Source: Funiculus sociatus GB2-C1 (GTDB lineage Bacteria; Cyanobacteriota; Cyanobacteriia; Cyanobacteriales; FACHB-T130). From it: a DNA stretch of 64,000 nt. The position numbers were made by a program, and so were the translations under genes. The first letter of the stretch is position 1. The number at the start of each line of letters is the position of its first letter. The DNA lies in NCBI RefSeq assembly GCF_039962115.1, contig NZ_JAMPKJ010000027.1, forward strand, positions 1 through 64,000, in the 5' to 3' direction. The notes under the pieces are model-generated. The model worked only from the letters and a program-made list of their open reading frames with translations, did not search any database and had not been told where the DNA came from. Below, one piece after another: positions 62,060 through 64,000 of this stretch.

Positions 62060-62890
62060 TTGGCTTATGATAATATCTGTCGCTATCTGGCAGTTGAGTA
62101 TCCAGTTGCGTTTGCAAGCTGGCTACTCGATACGGATGCGATCGCTATTCAACCCCTTCCGACTGAACTGAATCTTGAACCCATCCGTTCTGATGCCCTT
62201 TACTTTCTGCCAGAACGAAACCAGATTCTGCATCTAGAATTTCAGACTGTGCCTGCTTCCAAACCACCTCTGCCTTTGCGGATGCTAGACTATTGGGTTA
62301 GGCTGCATCGTCAGTACGAGTGTTCAATTGAGCAAGTGGTGATTTTTTTGAAAGAAACCTCCTCTGAAGCAGTCTTCGTTGAGCGGTTTGCTTTTGAGCG
62401 AACTTTCCACTCTTACCGAGTCTTGCGGATATGGGAGCAAGATCCAGCTCGTTTACTGAGTAGTCCCGGACTTCTTCCTCTAGCAGTTTTAGCTCGGACA
62501 GACTCACAGACAGCCTTACTAGAGCAAATTGCTGCCAGAGTAGATACGATCGAAGAACCAGACCGACAGCGAAACATTTCTGCTTGTGTGGAAGTGCTGG
62601 CAAGGCTGAAGTTTGAAGAAGATTTAATTCGGCAATTTCTCAGAGAGGATCTTATGCGGGAATCACCACTGTATCAAGAAATCTTGCAAGAAGGTGTGCA
62701 GCAAGGCATTCAGCAAGGAAAGGTGTCCTTAGCTCTGCGTCAACTCACGCGGCGACTAGGGACGCTTCCACCCCAATTGCGATCGCAAATTCAGCAGCTT
62801 TCCATTGTCCAGGTGGAAGCACTCGGTGAAGCTTTGTTAGATTTCTCCACGACACAAGATTTAGTAGCTTGGTTGCAGGCTTACCAATAA
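62060..62890 (+). CDS. Rpn/DUF4351-type PD-(D/E)XK nuclease-like protein
   Basis: 276 residues, from TTG 62060; no ATG is available near. AYDNICRYLAVEYPVAFASW, then LEPIRSDALYFLPERNQILH with LEFQTVPASKPPLPLRMLDY gives the D ... E-x-Q core of the Rpn (PD-(D/E)XK) family. The C-terminal VSLALRQLTRRLGTLPPQLR and LSIVQVEALGEALLDFSTTQ, ending DLVAWLQ, is the DUF4351 domain. Rpn proteins are recombination-promoting DNA nucleases in E. coli; the cyanobacterial members are numerous and often transposon-linked. It converges on the permease gene with a 3-base gap. Confidence 0.88.
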   Translation: MAYDNICRYLAVEYPVAFASWLLDTDAIAIQPLPTELNLEPIRSDALYFLPERNQILHLEFQTVPASKPPLPLRMLDYWVRLHRQYECSIEQVVIFLKETSSEAVFVERFAFERTFHSYRVLRIWEQDPARLLSSPGLLPLAVLARTDSQTALLEQIAARVDTIEEPDRQRNISACVEVLARLKFEEDLIRQFLREDLMRESPLYQEILQEGVQQGIQQGKVSLALRQLTRRLGTLPPQLRSQIQQLSIVQVEALGEALLDFSTTQDLVAWLQAYQ

Positions 62891-62893
62891 ACC

Positions 62894-63667
62894 CTACTTC
62901 AGTTGGGCGTTGTTATTGAAAAACTGGCTGCATAGTCCCTGACTAACTAACAGGGTTGTCACTAGGTTGGTGAAAGCAAGCATAAACATAATCAATATCT
63001 GGTAAGATGCAGCATTCAAAGGGTCAACACCACTTAATAGCTGACCTGTGATAATTCCTGGTAGCGTCACCACACCTACAACCATCATTTGGTTCAGTGT
63101 GGGAATCAACCCGGCTTTGATGGCATCTCTGCGATATTGTGCTACAGCTTGTTGGGGTGTAGCACCTAAACTCAGGTGCGTTTCAATCTCAGCGCGACTA
63201 GCGTTGACGGTGCTAACAAGACGTTCGCCTGCGATCGCTGCTCCATTCATCGCATTTCCCAGTACAATTCCCGCTAGGGGAATTAGATACTGTGGTTCAT
63301 ACCAAATTAGCGGCTGAATTATCACCAGCGTGGTATAACCCAAAGTGAGGGCGCTACTAGCTAAAATTGACCCCCAAACTACGGGCAGAACTTGGGGAAT
63401 TTTCTTGCCAATGCGATTACGGGCGACAATAGCGGCGATGCTTAGCATTACCATCAAGATTGCCAGAACTGCAATTGGATTTTTCCAGGCGAAAACGAAG
63501 GCAAGGACGTAGCCGACACCCAAAAGTTGGATAATTGTACGACCAGTTGCGATCGCAAGTTGCCCTTCTAATCCCAGTTTTTGCCAACTGGATAAACCGA
63601 TGGCAATTGCCATCATGCCTAATGCCCAAGCAAGGTCGGTAATGTCAAGTGTAATTAAAGAATCCAC
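62894..63667 (-). CDS. ABC permease of the FetB/YbbM (UPF0014) family
   Basis: 257 residues. Six or seven membrane helices and the family blocks IATGRTIIQLLGVGYVLAFV, VARNRIGKKIPQVLP, IPLAGIVLGNAMNGAAIAGE, LGATPQQAVAQYRRDAIKAG and LIPTLNQMMVVGVVTLPGII. In E. coli FetB pairs with the ATPase FetA for iron export and oxidative stress resistance. No ATPase gene is next to it in this window; the right neighbour would be beyond 64000 and the left is on the opposite strand. The substrate is inferred from the family. Confidence 0.88.
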   Translation of the reverse strand: MDSLITLDITDLAWALGMMAIAIGLSSWQKLGLEGQLAIATGRTIIQLLGVGYVLAFVFAWKNPIAVLAILMVMLSIAAIVARNRIGKKIPQVLPVVWGSILASSALTLGYTTLVIIQPLIWYEPQYLIPLAGIVLGNAMNGAAIAGERLVSTVNASRAEIETHLSLGATPQQAVAQYRRDAIKAGLIPTLNQMMVVGVVTLPGIITGQLLSGVDPLNAASYQILIMFMLAFTNLVTTLLVSQGLCSQFFNNNAQLK

Positions 63668-64000
63668 AGGTCATAGGGATTGGGGATTGGGGATTGGGGA
63701 TTGGGGATTGGGGATTGGGGATTGGGGAAGAGGAAAAAGTCTTACCTAGTCCCTAGCCCCCAGCCCCTAGTTCCTAGTTCCTAGTCCCTAGTCCCTAGTC
63801 CCCAACCCCCAACCCCTCTGCGAAACAATTTTACAGCTTCAGCATTCTGAAATGATGTGGGATGGTAAGACCATTCATTTTGCGCGTGTTGTGGCAACCC
63901 TGGAATTGTTGAAACAGTCTATAGCTAAAGGTTTCACAATCCAAAATCAAAAATCCCAAATTCAAAATGGGGTGAGGTGCGGATTCCCTTTCTGAACAAA
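63668..64000. repeat. GGGGATT/CCTAGTC short tandem repeat block
   Basis: 63677-63730 consists of GGGGATT 7-mers in tandem; 63745-63825 of CTAGTCC, CCCAGCC and CCCTAGT units in the other sense, with GTCTTACCTAGTCCC between. The two sides could pair as a long imperfect hairpin, as at 58885-59045. The remainder to the window end holds no supported gene, only AATCCAAAATC-type simple sequence near 63940. Confidence 0.85.

Overview
The window is chromosomal DNA of a cyanobacterium, probably a filamentous one. The evidence is the very frequent HIP1 octamer GCGATCGC, 7-bp short tandem repeats (GGGGATT/AATCCCC blocks), a minCDE cluster with a cyanobacterial MinC, an atpB-atpC pair set apart from the other ATP synthase genes, an xisH-xisI pair, PEP-CTERM surface proteins, and many Uma2-type nucleases and small dispersed hairpin repeats. 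The genus cannot be fixed from sequence reading alone.

Layout. 1-1.0 kb: an insertion sequence (only its transposase tail is in the window) has cut off a two-component histidine kinase after about 43 residues; its response regulator is intact. 1.2-7.4 kb: Uma2, Fic, metallo-beta-lactamase-fold hydrolase, SDR, a secreted repeat protein and an exported intradiol dioxygenase-like lipoprotein. 7.5-12.8 kb: accessory block with a fibrillin/PAP remnant, a structured intergenic region followed by a stand-alone AT-rich reverse transcriptase of the UG/Abi (defence-type) class, a Uma2 gene and a secreted TPR protein, the last two bracketed by three degenerate copies of the N-terminus of a nucleotidyltransferase-like gene. 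12.9-14.9 kb: atpC and atpB. 15.1-20.8 kb: a cluster of four PEP-CTERM-type exported proteins (one broken) whose three related members share an unnamed N-terminal domain; the largest adds three PKD-like repeats. 21.7-23.9 kb: minE, minD, minC. 24-36.9 kb: mostly housekeeping genes: DUF1537 kinase with a coupled membrane protein, DUF4230 protein, hybrid histidine kinase, prepilin peptidase, leuB, and an ABC-2 exporter (ATPase plus two paralogous permeases). 37-52.5 kb: a second accessory region, rich in insertion sequences (IS982 derivatives, an IS4-type element inside a Uma2 gene), toxin-antitoxin-like pairs, xisHI, an HNH module, paralogous small secreted proteins, a divergent pirin/PadR pair and a duplicated nudC fragment. 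52.9-63.7 kb: hisC, a Ser/Thr kinase with membrane segments, sucC-sucD, an SDR, a large cyanobacterial single-span protein, an Rpn/DUF4351 protein and a FetB-like permease.

The most promising uncharacterised system is the reverse transcriptase at 8.07-9.72 kb with the fold-rich, apparently non-coding stretch directly upstream (about 7.77-8.0 kb). This is the arrangement seen in several antiviral defence-associated reverse transcriptases that use an adjacent ncRNA as template. Second is the PEP-CTERM cluster: three paralogues of one unnamed exported domain, with related AT-rich upstream regions. Third is the set of three nucleotidyltransferase N-terminal fragments that separate otherwise unrelated genes.

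No rRNA gene, tRNA gene, CRISPR array or replication origin was recognised. All functional calls rest on reading motifs and protein sequence; no database search was run.
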